Source: Marinobacter iranensis (GTDB lineage Bacteria > Pseudomonadota > Gammaproteobacteria > Pseudomonadales > Oleiphilaceae). From it: a DNA stretch of 64,000 nt. Positions 25,339-34,400 of this stretch are shown piece by piece. The notes below the pieces were generated by a model. The model had not been told where the DNA came from and made no database searches. It worked only from the letters and a program-made list of their open reading frames with translations. The stretch is from assembly GCF_029207565.1 (NCBI RefSeq), contig NZ_JANCMW010000011.1, positions 1-64,000 of the forward strand, written 5' to 3'. Numbering within the stretch: position 1 is the stretch's first letter; every line of letters begins with the position of its first letter. The position numbers and the translations under genes were made by a program.

Positions 25339-26118
25339 TCACGCTCCGTTTCGAAACCAGTCCAGACTCTCCGTCGTGCTGCCCCTGGGGCGATATTCCG
25401 CACCCACCCAGCCACCATACCCCAAGCGATCAAGGGCCGCGAAAACATTCCGAAAGTTAATCTCGCCGGTACCGGGCTCATGGCGGCCGGGATTATCCGC
25501 AAACTGGACGTGGCCGATCCACGGCAACAGACACTCCACTGAGCGGATCAGATCCCCTTCCATGATCTGCATATGGTACAAGTCATACTGCAGTTTCACG
25601 TTGTCGGCATCAACGGTCTCAATCAGTTGCATGACCCGGGCAGAGGTATCCAGGAAAAACCCCGGTATATCCACCCGCGAGTTGATAGCCTCCAGGCAAA
25701 GAGTCATGCCCTCATCCTCAAAGCGGACGGCGGCATGGCCCACATTGTCCACCAGCGTTTGCCAGGCCACCGACTCATCCAACGTATTGGGGCGGATGCC
25801 AGCCAGGCAGTTGACCTGCCTACAGCCCAGCGACCGGGCATAGCGAATGGCATGGTCGACACCCGCCTCGAACTCCTCCACCCGGTCTGGCAGACAGGCA
25901 ATGCCCCGCTCCCCGGCTGCCCAGTTACCGGGCGGCAGGTTGAACAACACCTGGGTCAGCCCATGGCTCTCAAGCTCACGCTTCAAATCCTCTTCCGGCC
26001 ACTCATAGGGAAACAGGTACTCAACCCCGGTGAACCCCGCCTCCCTCGCCAGCCGGAAACGGTCCATGAAATCCGCCTCGGTAAACAGCATGGAGAGATT
26101 GGCGGCGAATGCAGGCAT
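25339..26118 (-). CDS. hyi: Hydroxypyruvate isomerase family protein
   Basis: This 259-residue TIM-barrel protein of the xylose isomerase-like superfamily has the Hyi pattern: AANLSMLFTE...GFTGVEYLFPYEW, then LCLEAINSRVDIPGFFLDT and LQYDLYHMQIMEGDL, with metal-binding Glu, Asp and His positions present. Hyi interconverts hydroxypyruvate and tartronate semialdehyde. The open frame continues to 26247, but the ATG at 26118 has AAGGGG upstream and matches family length. It lies 4 bases after the reductase gene, so the two form an operon in the glyoxylate/glycerate pathway. No glyoxylate carboligase is in the window. A short hairpin (GTCGCC AAT GGCGAC) follows. Confidence 0.87.
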   Translation of the reverse strand: MPAFAANLSMLFTEADFMDRFRLAREAGFTGVEYLFPYEWPEEDLKRELESHGLTQVLFNLPPGNWAAGERGIACLPDRVEEFEAGVDHAIRYARSLGCRQVNCLAGIRPNTLDESVAWQTLVDNVGHAAVRFEDEGMTLCLEAINSRVDIPGFFLDTSARVMQLIETVDADNVKLQYDLYHMQIMEGDLIRSVECLLPWIGHVQFADNPGRHEPGTGEINFRNVFAALDRLGYGGWVGAEYRPRGSTTESLDWFRNGA

Positions 26119-26122
26119 GGCT

Positions 26123-27037
26123 TTACCCCTTACGTTTGATGGCTGGTGAAGCGCCCAGCAGGGCACCATTGAGATGTTCCAACTCCAGTAACAGCCCGCA
26201 GTGGTCCACATCGCTGTGCCCATTGGCCACCAGGCTCTGGTACCCATTGTGCACCTGCTGCGCCAGCGGCAGAGTCAGCCCCTCGGACCGTGCTTCATCC
26301 AGGATCATACGCATATCCTTGAGCTGAATCCGCGCCGGCGCGCCGGGCGCAAAATCCCGGTCAATCATACGCTGGCCGTGCAACTCCAGAATCCGACTGC
26401 CGGCAAAACCACCCATCAACGCCTCCCGCACCGCAGCCGGATCAGCACCACCCTTCGCCGACAACAGCAATGCCTCCGAAACCGCACCAATGGTAATCCC
26501 CACAATCGCCTGATTCGCCAGCTTCGCCAGTTGCCCCGCCCCCACCGGACCAATCGGCGTACACTTCCCCAAAGCCTCAAAAACCGGCAGCGCCCGCTCA
26601 ATATCGGCTTTCGCGCCGCCGGCCATAATACTCAGCCTTGCCTGCTCAGCGCCGACGGTACCCCCGGAAACAGGCCCATCCACATACCCGGCCCCCTGCT
26701 CCCGGGCCAGTTCCGCATGGCGCCGGGCCAGCGACGGCTGAACCGAACTCATATCAATATACACCGCCCCGGCCTTGAGCGCCGCGATGCCGCGCTGGGC
26801 TACCATCACGTCATCCACCACATCACCGTTCTCCAGCATGGTGATCACGATATCGGCACCACGGACAGCGTCTTCTGGCGAATCGGCAATGGCGGCCTCA
26901 TTGGCAAAAGGCTCGCATTTGCTCGCGGTCCGGTTCCACAAAGTCATTGAATAACCGGCATCCAACAAATTCCGAACCATCGGCGAACCCATCAAGCCAA
27001 TACCCAAAAAGGCGATATGCAAACGTCTCGTAGTCAT
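26123..27037 (-). CDS. glxR: Tartronate semialdehyde reductase (2-hydroxy-3-oxopropionate reductase) family
   Basis: This 304-residue beta-hydroxyacid dehydrogenase has an N-terminal Rossmann motif (FLGIGLMGSPMVRNL), the substrate-binding DGPVSGGTVGA segment and the catalytic Lys region GAGQLAKLANQ. GlxR/GarR reduces tartronate semialdehyde to glycerate with NAD(P)H. The family also contains 3-hydroxyisobutyrate dehydrogenases; pairing with hyi favours the glycerate assignment. It is the first gene of the two-gene operon, with palindrome C just upstream. Confidence 0.83.
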   Translation of the reverse strand: MTTRRLHIAFLGIGLMGSPMVRNLLDAGYSMTLWNRTASKCEPFANEAAIADSPEDAVRGADIVITMLENGDVVDDVMVAQRGIAALKAGAVYIDMSSVQPSLARRHAELAREQGAGYVDGPVSGGTVGAEQARLSIMAGGAKADIERALPVFEALGKCTPIGPVGAGQLAKLANQAIVGITIGAVSEALLLSAKGGADPAAVREALMGGFAGSRILELHGQRMIDRDFAPGAPARIQLKDMRMILDEARSEGLTLPLAQQVHNGYQSLVANGHSDVDHCGLLLELEHLNGALLGASPAIKRKG

Positions 27038-27070
27038 GACTTTTCAGCCCCTAATTCAAATGCCGGAAGA

Positions 27071-27176
27071 AGTGAGTGGGCAGGCCCTTCCAAAACCGTG
27101 CGGAGCCATGGATGGCGGAGCTCGAGCCGCACAGGGACGTCTTGAGGCGTGTTTTGGAAGGGCCTGCCCACTCACT
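27071..27176. repeat. Large palindrome C: perfect 26-bp arms, shared loop core
   Basis: The arms 27071-27096 and 27151-27176 are exact reverse complements ending inward in CTTCCAAAAC. The 54-nt loop carries the 24-nt core at 27098-27121, identical to that in palindrome B. It lies between glxR and the rpoH terminator. Confidence 0.85.
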
Positions 27177-27216
27177 TCCGCCCCAAGGTCTGCGTTTGTT
27201 TCAAAGGATTATACAA

Positions 27217-27252
27217 ACAAAAACGCCACCAACCCGCATCGGGTGGTGGCGT
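27217..27252 (-). terminator. Intrinsic terminator downstream of rpoH
   Basis: On the minus strand AACGCCACCACCCG pairs with CGGGTTGGTGGCGTT (one bulge) and is followed by TTTTGTTTG, 28 bases past the rpoH stop. Confidence 0.8.
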
Positions 27253-27280
27253 TCTGACAGAAGCCAATATTATCTCAGGC

Positions 27281-28150
27281 TTACGCAGCGACCTCTTCCG
27301 TCGTCATCTGCGCACGAATCTTCTTCATCGCATTCTTCTCCAACTGACGAATACGCTCAGCGGAAACACCGTACCGGTCAGCCAACTCATGCAACGTAGA
27401 CTTGCTGTCTGACAACCAGCGCTCCCGCAGGATATCCTGGCTGCGCTCGTCCAACTGCCCCAGCGCCGCCATCAGACGACCATTGGAATCATCCGTCCAG
27501 TCTGACTGCTCCAGCTGGGTAGCCGGATTGCTGCGATGGTCTTCCAGGTAATAAGCCGGCGCCTGATAGGCATTGTCATCATCATCGTCCTGCGGGCCAT
27601 CAAAGGCGGTATCGTGGGAGGCCAGACGACCTTCCATTTCACGCACCACCCTGGGCTCAACACCCAGATCACTGGCCACAGCATTGACCTCATCGTGGCT
27701 CAACCATGCCAGACGCTTCTTCTGGCTGCGCAGGTTAAAGAACAACTTGCGCTGGGCCTTGGTGGTAGCCACTTTCACGATGCGCCAGTTGCGCAGGATG
27801 AACTCGTGAATTTCGGCCTTGATCCAGTGCACTGCGAAGGACACCAGACGCACGCCATATTCCGGGTTGAAACGCTTGACCGCTTTCATCAGCCCCACAT
27901 TGCCTTCCTGGATCAGGTCGGCCTGGGACAGGCCATAACCCGCATAACTGCGGGCAATGTGGATCACGAAGCGCAGATGCGAAAGAACCAGCTCCCGCGC
28001 GGCTTCCACATCACCGTCGTAATGCAGGCGCTCCGCAAGATCGCGCTCTTCCTCAACAGAAAGCACCGGGATACGGCTGGCCGCCTGAATATAGGACTCA
28101 AGGTTCGCGCCCGGAACCAGTCTGTCGATGACCTGTAAATTCGTACCCAT
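27281..28150 (-). CDS. rpoH: Heat-shock sigma factor RpoH (sigma-32)
   Basis: This 289-residue sigma-70 family factor has regions 2 ([36 protein letters not shown]), 3 and 4 ([35 protein letters not shown]). The RpoH box QRKLFFNLR (133-141) is diagnostic of sigma-32. It directs heat-shock gene transcription. The ATG has GGAGG 7 bases upstream. It follows ftsX on the same strand, the usual ftsYEX-rpoH order, but has its own promoter in the 194-base gap. Confidence 0.97.
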   Translation of the reverse strand: MGTNLQVIDRLVPGANLESYIQAASRIPVLSVEEERDLAERLHYDGDVEAARELVLSHLRFVIHIARSYAGYGLSQADLIQEGNVGLMKAVKRFNPEYGVRLVSFAVHWIKAEIHEFILRNWRIVKVATTKAQRKLFFNLRSQKKRLAWLSHDEVNAVASDLGVEPRVVREMEGRLASHDTAFDGPQDDDDDNAYQAPAYYLEDHRSNPATQLEQSDWTDDSNGRLMAALGQLDERSQDILRERWLSDSKSTLHELADRYGVSAERIRQLEKNAMKKIRAQMTTEEVAA

Positions 28151-28179
28151 GTCTTATCCTCCGAACATGACGACCGATA

Positions 28180-28208
28180 AATATACCAACTGTTACCTGG
28201 ACCGCCAA
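28180..28208 (-). promoter_or_regulatory. Candidate rpoH promoter
   Basis: On the minus strand TTGGCG and TATATT are separated by 17 bases, about 30 bases before the rpoH ATG. Just upstream, GGAACTT followed after 16 bases by TCC vaguely resembles a sigma-E site, as known for E. coli rpoH, but the -10 match is poor. Confidence 0.5.
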
Positions 28209-28344
28209 GTATTCCGCAAGTTCCCAGCATTTCCATATAAAACGTTTTAAATCAACAAACTGGAAATATGGCTGCCTTTGCTCTCTAGCACCAACCTACG
28301 ACAGGGGCAGGCGTGCCTTCAATACGGTATTTCCGAGATCGGGA

Positions 28345-29343
28345 TCACCCGCCAGCGATTTCTCCGGGCTCGATATCATCAAGGTGGCGCTTAACGGCAA
28401 CCCATGCACCCAACCAGCCTAACAGCATGGCGGCAATTATCAACGCCAGTGCGCCGTCGAAACTTAGTCCATTGAGGGAAAACTCACTGCGATAAAGCCC
28501 GGCCAGCCGTTCCACCGGTCCGCTGAGCCACCAGAGTGACAACTGCAGCAGTACCCACGCCACAACACCACCGCCAAGACCAAACCAGGCGCCCGTATAC
28601 AGGAACGGCCGGCGTACGAAGGCATCGGTACCGCCTACCAGCTTCGCCACCAGAATCTCGTCGCGACGGTTTTCGATGGCCAGGCGAACGGTATTACCAA
28701 TCACCAGCACAACCGCTGCCGCCAATAACAGCGCCAGCGCCCAGACCGCACGACCCAGCAGGTCCGTCATGGCGTTCAGGCGTTGCAGCCAGCCCAGATC
28801 CACCTGCACCCGCTCGACGCCATCCAACCCTTCGATCACCGTCAACAGCATGTCCACGCCATCGGCGGTACGGGAACTTTCACTGGGGGTCACCAGCAGG
28901 GTATGGGGTAGCGGGTTTCCTTCCAGATAATCCAGCGCATCCTCAAGGCCGGAAGAGGCGCGGAATTCCTCCAGCGCTGTGTCCCGGTCGATCAGTTCCA
29001 CCTCCGCCACGCGGCTGTCGTCGGCCACCTCGGCTTTCAGGGCCTGTGCCTCTTCAATGGTAACTGAATCGTTCAGGTAGGCGGTCACCCGGGCGGAACT
29101 CTCCCAGCCAGCACTGACGCCTTCCAGGCTGGCCAGCAACAGCATCAGTGCCACCGGCAACGCCAGCGCCACTCCCATCACCGTCCACGTCATCATGCTG
29201 GCAACCGGGGACTTCCAGAGACGCTGTGCGCTGTCCCGGGCCACCTTGCGGTGATGGTTCAGGTAACTCTCGGCCTGTTGGCGCCAGGGGGAAAGGGCGC
29301 TTTTTGCACCACGGCTCTGCTGTTTACGGGGATTGTTAGCCAT
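28345..29343 (-). CDS. ftsX: Cell-division protein FtsX
   Basis: This 332-residue membrane protein has a basic cytoplasmic N-terminus, a first transmembrane helix (MTWTVMGVALALPVALMLLLA), a periplasmic domain and three further helices (AVWALALLLAAAVVLVIGNTV; FLYTGAWFGLGGGVVAWVLL; ALALIIAAMLLGWLGAWVAV). FtsX with FtsE activates periplasmic amidases at the septum. The ATG at 29343 has GGGAGG upstream and overlaps the ftsE stop by 8 bases, so the two are translationally coupled. The longer TTG-started frame is less likely. Confidence 0.95.
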   Translation of the reverse strand: MANNPRKQQSRGAKSALSPWRQQAESYLNHHRKVARDSAQRLWKSPVASMMTWTVMGVALALPVALMLLLASLEGVSAGWESSARVTAYLNDSVTIEEAQALKAEVADDSRVAEVELIDRDTALEEFRASSGLEDALDYLEGNPLPHTLLVTPSESSRTADGVDMLLTVIEGLDGVERVQVDLGWLQRLNAMTDLLGRAVWALALLLAAAVVLVIGNTVRLAIENRRDEILVAKLVGGTDAFVRRPFLYTGAWFGLGGGVVAWVLLQLSLWWLSGPVERLAGLYRSEFSLNGLSFDGALALIIAAMLLGWLGAWVAVKRHLDDIEPGEIAGG

Positions 29344-30013
29344 GCCGCCCTCCCGCAACGCCAGCCACTAGCCGGCCGTGGTCCAGCGTAAGGGTGCGGC
29401 GCCCAAGATCGTTGATCAGGGCAATGTCGTGGGTGGCAATCAGTACCGTGACTCCAACCTGGCTGAATTCCGTAAACAGCCGCATGATGTCGGCAGACAG
29501 CTCCGGGTCCAGGTTACCGGTGGGCTCATCCGCCAGCAGCACCGGGGGCTTGTTCACCACCGCCCGGGCAATGCCCACCCGCTGCTGCTCACCACCGGAA
29601 AGCTGCAGCGGGTTCATCTTTTCCTTGCTCAGCAACCCCACCTTATCCAGCGCAGCCCGCACACGACGGCCGATATCCCGGGCCGGTGTGCCCATCACTT
29701 CCAGGGGCATGGCGACGTTATCGAATACGGTGCGATCGAACAGCAACTGGTGGTTCTGGAACACAACGCCGATATGGCGGCGAATATAGGGCACCTGGCG
29801 GCGCGGCAGGGTATTGAGCACCTGCCCGCCCACAATCACCTCGCCGGCACTGGGGCGTTCCATCACCATAATCAGCTTCAGCAGGGTACTTTTGCCGGCA
29901 CCGGAGTGACCGGTGAGAAAGGCCAGCTCGCCACGCTCCAGCCCGAAATTGACCTGGCGCAGCGCGGTATGGTCGCTGTCGTAGCGTTTGGTGACCTGGC
30001 GGAACTCGATCAT
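29336..30013 (-). CDS. ftsE: Cell-division ATP-binding protein FtsE
   Basis: This 225-residue ABC ATPase has Walker A GHSGAGKSTLLKL, signature LSGGEQQRVGIARA, Walker B VLLADEPTGNLD and the switch His in IATHDIALI. It energises FtsX. It starts 6 bases after the ftsY stop and overlaps ftsX, as in other gammaproteobacteria. Confidence 0.96.
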   Translation of the reverse strand: MIEFRQVTKRYDSDHTALRQVNFGLERGELAFLTGHSGAGKSTLLKLIMVMERPSAGEVIVGGQVLNTLPRRQVPYIRRHIGVVFQNHQLLFDRTVFDNVAMPLEVMGTPARDIGRRVRAALDKVGLLSKEKMNPLQLSGGEQQRVGIARAVVNKPPVLLADEPTGNLDPELSADIMRLFTEFSQVGVTVLIATHDIALINDLGRRTLTLDHGRLVAGVAGGRHG

Positions 30014-30019
30014 CGAGGG

Positions 30020-31231
30020 TTACTTCTCCGGACTTTCATCGAACAGCGCCTCCACAAACGTGCGGGCATCGAAACTGCGCAGGTCGTCCACCTGCTCACC
30101 CACACCGATGTAGCGAATAGGTAGCTGCAACTGCCGGGCAATGGCGAACACAATACCACCCTTCGCCGTGCCGTCCAGTTTCGTCAGGGTAATACCGCTG
30201 ACCCCCACCGCCTGCTGGAAAACCTGGGCCTGGCTCAGGGCATTCTGGCCAGTGCCGGCATCCAGCACCAACATCACTTCATGGGGTGCGGTGTCATCCA
30301 GCTTCTTCATCACCCGCACCACCTTCTCCAGCTCGCTCATCAGATTATCCTTGTTCTGAAGGCGGCCGGCCGTATCAGCAATCACCACATCCACACCACG
30401 GGACTGCGCCGACTGGACGGCATCGAAGATGACGGATGCACTGTCGGCGCCGGTATGCTGGGCCACCACGGGCACGTTGTTACGCTCGCCCCACACCTGC
30501 AACTGCTCAACCGCTGCCGCCCGGAAGGTATCCCCCGCCGCCAGCATTACCGACTTTCCGTCACGCTGGAACAGCTTGGTGAGCTTGCCGATGGTGGTGG
30601 TTTTACCCACGCCGTTCACACCCACCATCAGGATCACGTAAGGCTTCCTGGTGGCATCAATTTCCAGGGGTTTGGTCACATCCGCCAGCAGGCCATGGAG
30701 CTCGTCCCGCAACGCTTTGCGCAAAGCTTCGCCGTCCTTGAGCTGATTGCGCTCCAGCTTGTCGGTTAACGACTCAATGATTTCCGAAGTAGCAGTAACG
30801 CCCACATCCGCCATCAGCAACGTGGTTTCGATTTCCTCCAGCAGATCCTCGTCCACTTTCTTGCCGACAGAGAACAGATCGGCAAAACCGCCAGTCAGGT
30901 TGGCCCGGGTCTTCCCCAGCCCTTTACGGATACGCTCGAAAACGCTGACCTGGGGCGGCTCGGGCTTAGGTTCCGGCGCAACCGGGGCTTCAGCAGGCGC
31001 TTCCTCAACAACCTCGGATTCCTCGGGCGCTTCAGCAACCGGCGCACTATCAGGCTCTGCCTTCTCCTCCGCCCCTGCCTTGGGCGTGGCGCCTTCCTGG
31101 GGTTCCGGCTTTTTCTGGGGCACCGGCTTCGGCCGGGGAACCCGCCGACGGTTGGCCGCCACATCCAGAACAAACACTAGGACAAGAAGGGCCAGAAGGC
31201 CGATATCAATCCACTCTGCCGTCATAGTCAT
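30020..31231 (-). CDS. ftsY: Signal recognition particle receptor FtsY
   Basis: This 403-residue protein has an acidic, Pro/Ala/Glu-rich A region (about 35-95), the helical N domain and a GTPase G domain with GVNGVGKTT (about 204-212), DTAGR and TKLDGTAKGG. It receives SRP-bound ribosomes at the inner membrane. Residues about 8-25 (IDIGLLALLVLVFVLDVA) followed by NRRR form a probable membrane anchor, absent from E. coli FtsY. Two in-frame ATGs 6 bases apart are possible starts. It is the first gene of ftsYEX and divergent from rsmD. Confidence 0.95.
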   Translation of the reverse strand: MTMTAEWIDIGLLALLVLVFVLDVAANRRRVPRPKPVPQKKPEPQEGATPKAGAEEKAEPDSAPVAEAPEESEVVEEAPAEAPVAPEPKPEPPQVSVFERIRKGLGKTRANLTGGFADLFSVGKKVDEDLLEEIETTLLMADVGVTATSEIIESLTDKLERNQLKDGEALRKALRDELHGLLADVTKPLEIDATRKPYVILMVGVNGVGKTTTIGKLTKLFQRDGKSVMLAAGDTFRAAAVEQLQVWGERNNVPVVAQHTGADSASVIFDAVQSAQSRGVDVVIADTAGRLQNKDNLMSELEKVVRVMKKLDDTAPHEVMLVLDAGTGQNALSQAQVFQQAVGVSGITLTKLDGTAKGGIVFAIARQLQLPIRYIGVGEQVDDLRSFDARTFVEALFDESPEK

Positions 31232-31390
31232 ACCATTGGTTGTCGATTCGCGGGATAAAAGAAAGCCGGTATTCTAGCAGACTGCTTGCCCTAAGTGATG
31301 ACCGCAGGTGACTCGCCCGACAAAGCTTCGTAACATGTCGCAACCTGCACCCACAGGCGCACCAAACCCGAGATCAAGAGGCCCGCTCCT

Positions 31391-31993
31391 ATGGCGCGCA
31401 ACCAGAAACCCAAGCCAGCAGGCAGTGGCGGCGAACTCCGCATCATCGGCGGCGACTGGCGCAGCCGCAAACTCCGCTTCCCCGAAGCCGGCGGCGTACG
31501 CCCCACACCGGCACGCACCCGCGAAACCCTGTTCAACTGGCTAACGTTCCACCTGGCCGGCAGCCGCTGCCTCGACCTCTTCGCCGGCTCCGGCGCCCTC
31601 GGCCTGGAAGCATTGTCCCGAGGCGCCGGAAAAACCGTCTTCGTCGACCACACCCCGGTACTCGCCCAGGCATTGCGCGGCAATCTGCGGCTACTGAAAG
31701 CAGAAAACGGAGAAGTCGCCTGCCAGAACATCGACACCTTCCTGGCCCAACCACCGGCCGAACCCTACGACATCCTGTTCATGGACCCACCGTTCAGACA
31801 AGGCTGGCTGGAAAAACTGTTCCCGATGATTGCAGATAATGGATGGGTAAAACCGGGAGGCTGGATCTACGCAGAACACGAAAGCGACATGCCAACGCCC
31901 ACAGCGCCGGCCAACTGGACCCTGCACAGACAAAAAACAGCAGGCCAGGTGACCTACTGCTTGTTCAGGGTGGAAGAATCAGAAGCTACGTGA
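31391..31993 (+). CDS. rsmD: 16S rRNA (guanine-966-N2) methyltransferase RsmD
   Basis: This 200-residue Rossmann methyltransferase has the N-terminal LRIIGGDWRSRKLRFPEAGGVRPTPARTRETLFNWL signature, the SAM-binding DLFAGSGALGLEALSRGA loop and the catalytic MDPPF motif. It methylates G966 of 16S rRNA during 30S assembly. It is divergent from ftsY, the arrangement common in gammaproteobacteria. It converges with the desaturase gene, with only 5 bases between them. Confidence 0.94.
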   Translation: MARNQKPKPAGSGGELRIIGGDWRSRKLRFPEAGGVRPTPARTRETLFNWLTFHLAGSRCLDLFAGSGALGLEALSRGAGKTVFVDHTPVLAQALRGNLRLLKAENGEVACQNIDTFLAQPPAEPYDILFMDPPFRQGWLEKLFPMIADNGWVKPGGWIYAEHESDMPTPTAPANWTLHRQKTAGQVTYCLFRVEESEAT

Positions 31994-31998
31994 AAAAA

Positions 31999-33177
31999 CT
32001 AGGGCGAAGGCCGAAGAGAATAAGCCCGCAAGTGCGCCGCAAAGTCCTCCAGATAGCGGATACCACTGGCCTCCGCCTCCCGGCACCACTGCATCAGCGC
32101 CTGAAGCTTATCCTGCGGCTTCAAACCACGGCGACGCCACAACTCCTGCAACTCATTGCTCTTCTCATAAATCTGCCGCAACACCGCATTGCGCTCCAGC
32201 GCCGTCTCAAGATGCTCCTTCTCCTTCGGCTTGATCAGAGTCACCTCCCGGGACAACAAACGCTTCAGACTGCTATACCGCGGACGAATCTCCTCATCCA
32301 TCAACGCTTTCTGCTGGCGCAACACCGGCTCCATGACCCGCTTACGGTATTGGCGCATAATATCGAACCGGCTGTTGGTAATCGCCTGCACCGTCTCCAC
32401 ATCCACCTCCTGCTTACCCGGCACATAGTGCGCAATCGGCTTGAAACCCTTGGGCTTTGCCAACCCGAAGAGCTGGAACAGACGGATGTAGCCCCAACCG
32501 ATATCCACTTCGTACCAGCGACGGGACAGCTTGGATGAATTGGGATAGGTATGGTGATTGTTGTGCAGCTCCTCGCCGCCAATCAGGATGCCCCAGGGCG
32601 AAATATTGCGGGCATTGTCAGCGCATTCGAAATTGCGGTAGCCCATGAAGTGGCCGATACCGTTGACCACACCAGCGGCCCATACCGGAATCCACATCAT
32701 CTGCAACGCCCAGATCCAGATACCGTGAACACCGAACAGCAGCAGGTCGATCACCGCCATCAACTGGATACCCAGCAACTTGTAGCGGCTGTAAACGTTA
32801 TTCTCCACCCAGTCTTCCGGGGTGCGCTGGCCATAGCGTTCGAGGGTTTCCGGCGTGCCGGCCTCATCGTACAGTTCGGCACCTTCAAACAGCACCTTGC
32901 GAATACCCAGTACCACCGGGCTGTGAGGGTCTTCCTCGGTTTCGCACTTGGCGTGGTGTTTACGGTGGATGGCCGTCCACTGTTTGGTGTTCTGCGCCGT
33001 GGTCAGCCACAGCCAGAAACGGAAAAAATGCGCCAGCACCGGATGCAGATCCAGTGAGTTGTGGGCAGAATGGCGATGCAAATAAAGCGTAACGCTGATG
33101 ATTGTGATGTGGGTAAGCCCCAGCGCAACCAGAATCAGCTGCATCACCGAAAGGTCCAGAAGACCGTTGTACCACAT
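31999..33177 (-). CDS. Membrane fatty acid (acyl-CoA delta-9-type) desaturase
   Basis: This 392-residue protein has the three histidine boxes of the membrane desaturases: HRHSAH near residue 35, HRKHHA near 75, and HNNHH near 210, which bind the di-iron centre. Hydrophobic segments flank them (LILVALGLTHITIISVTLYL and others). The family introduces a cis double bond into acyl chains and adjusts membrane fluidity. A long helical C-terminal extension (about residues 270-390) goes beyond the basic desaturase fold. The ATG at 33177 has GAGG upstream; the longer open frame to 33297 lacks such support. Confidence 0.88.
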   Translation of the reverse strand: MWYNGLLDLSVMQLILVALGLTHITIISVTLYLHRHSAHNSLDLHPVLAHFFRFWLWLTTAQNTKQWTAIHRKHHAKCETEEDPHSPVVLGIRKVLFEGAELYDEAGTPETLERYGQRTPEDWVENNVYSRYKLLGIQLMAVIDLLLFGVHGIWIWALQMMWIPVWAAGVVNGIGHFMGYRNFECADNARNISPWGILIGGEELHNNHHTYPNSSKLSRRWYEVDIGWGYIRLFQLFGLAKPKGFKPIAHYVPGKQEVDVETVQAITNSRFDIMRQYRKRVMEPVLRQQKALMDEEIRPRYSSLKRLLSREVTLIKPKEKEHLETALERNAVLRQIYEKSNELQELWRRRGLKPQDKLQALMQWCREAEASGIRYLEDFAAHLRAYSLRPSP

Positions 33178-33384
33178 AGAGTTTTCCTCGTTCGAAATCA
33201 TAAGGTTGCAAAGTGCATGACAGGGCCCGGCAGAAAGCCTGCGGCCTGACGGATCCGGTACTGCCCAACAACCGTATCTGGCCACTTTAGCGTACACTTG
33301 TTAGCCGGAACAACCGCATTTGGACGCCAATTTGTTACTGATTACACTAATCCGTTACCGCCCGTGCCGCTGGAGAAGAATCCC

Positions 33385-34209
33385 TTGCCCGAATTGCCCG
33401 AAGTAGAAACCACCCGACGCGGCATCGCCCCCCATTGCGAGAACCGCACCATCACCCAGGTGACCGTGCGCGATGGTCGCCTGCGCTGGCCAGTGCCGGG
33501 CAACCTGGCGGAGTTGCTGGAAGGCGCCGTGATCCATACCGTGGACCGCCGGGCAAAATATCTGCTGATCGGAGTGAGTTCCGCCACCGTTGCAGGCTCG
33601 CTGATTGTGCACCTGGGTATGTCCGGCAGCCTGCGGGTAATTACGGATCAGAGCGAGCCCCTGCTCCATGACCATGTCGAGCTGGCACTGGACAATGGCA
33701 TCCGCCTGCGCTTCAACGACCCGCGCCGTTTCGGCTGCTGGCTGTGGTCTGAAACCCCGGACCAGCACCCGTTGATCGCCAGCCTGGGGCCGGAGCCACT
33801 GGCGCCGGAATTCACCGGCCGCATGCTCTACCGGTTGTCCCGGGGCAAGAAAACACCGGTCAAATCTTTCATTATGGATAACCACGTGGTGGTGGGCGTG
33901 GGCAACATCTACGCCAACGAAGCATTGTTCAAGGCCGGCATCCACCCCCGCCGCGCCGCCGGGCGCATCAGCCTGGACCGCTACAACCGACTGGTGAACG
34001 CGATCCGCGAAACACTGAGCGCGGCCATCCTGATGGGCGGAACCACCCTGCGGGACTTCGTGAACAGCGACGGCAAGCCGGGCTACTTCGCCCAGTCGCT
34101 GCTGGTGTATGGCCGTAGCGGCGAGTTCTGCCCCGAATGCGGGCACCCGCTGAAGGAAATCCGCATGAACCAGCGCTCGACGGTTTACTGCAGCAAATGC
34201 CAGCGTTAA
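33385..34209 (+). CDS. mutM: Formamidopyrimidine-DNA glycosylase MutM (Fpg), TTG start
   Basis: This 274-residue bifunctional glycosylase/AP lyase removes 8-oxoguanine and formamidopyrimidines. The catalytic N-terminal Pro-Glu must follow the initiator Met. The sequence LPELPEVETTRRG fits only if the TTG at 33385 is the start, supported by GGAG 9 bases upstream; the frame upstream would bury the nucleophile. The helix-two-turn-helix region (VGVGNIYANEALF) and the C-terminal zinc finger (CPECG...CSKCQR) are intact. It is divergent from the desaturase gene. Confidence 0.95.
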   Translation: MPELPEVETTRRGIAPHCENRTITQVTVRDGRLRWPVPGNLAELLEGAVIHTVDRRAKYLLIGVSSATVAGSLIVHLGMSGSLRVITDQSEPLLHDHVELALDNGIRLRFNDPRRFGCWLWSETPDQHPLIASLGPEPLAPEFTGRMLYRLSRGKKTPVKSFIMDNHVVVGVGNIYANEALFKAGIHPRRAAGRISLDRYNRLVNAIRETLSAAILMGGTTLRDFVNSDGKPGYFAQSLLVYGRSGEFCPECGHPLKEIRMNQRSTVYCSKCQR

Positions 34210-34400
34210 GCAGCTATCAGACAACTAATGAAACAGAAAAATCGTTTGAAAATACGCAAATATGATTCATAGTTAACAGAGTATCCATAATCGTAAGCTA
34301 CAATGTGCGGTATATGTATCGTCAGCCGGACTAAAGGCGGGGCGACCAGCGGCCAGACCAGAATGCCGTCAAGCTAAGGTAAGCTCAGGAGAAACAAGAA

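Noticed and set aside
34210..34400. Possible riboswitch (for example cyclic-di-GMP type) before the small secreted protein
   Set aside because: The region has G-rich segments but I could not match it to a known aptamer consensus.
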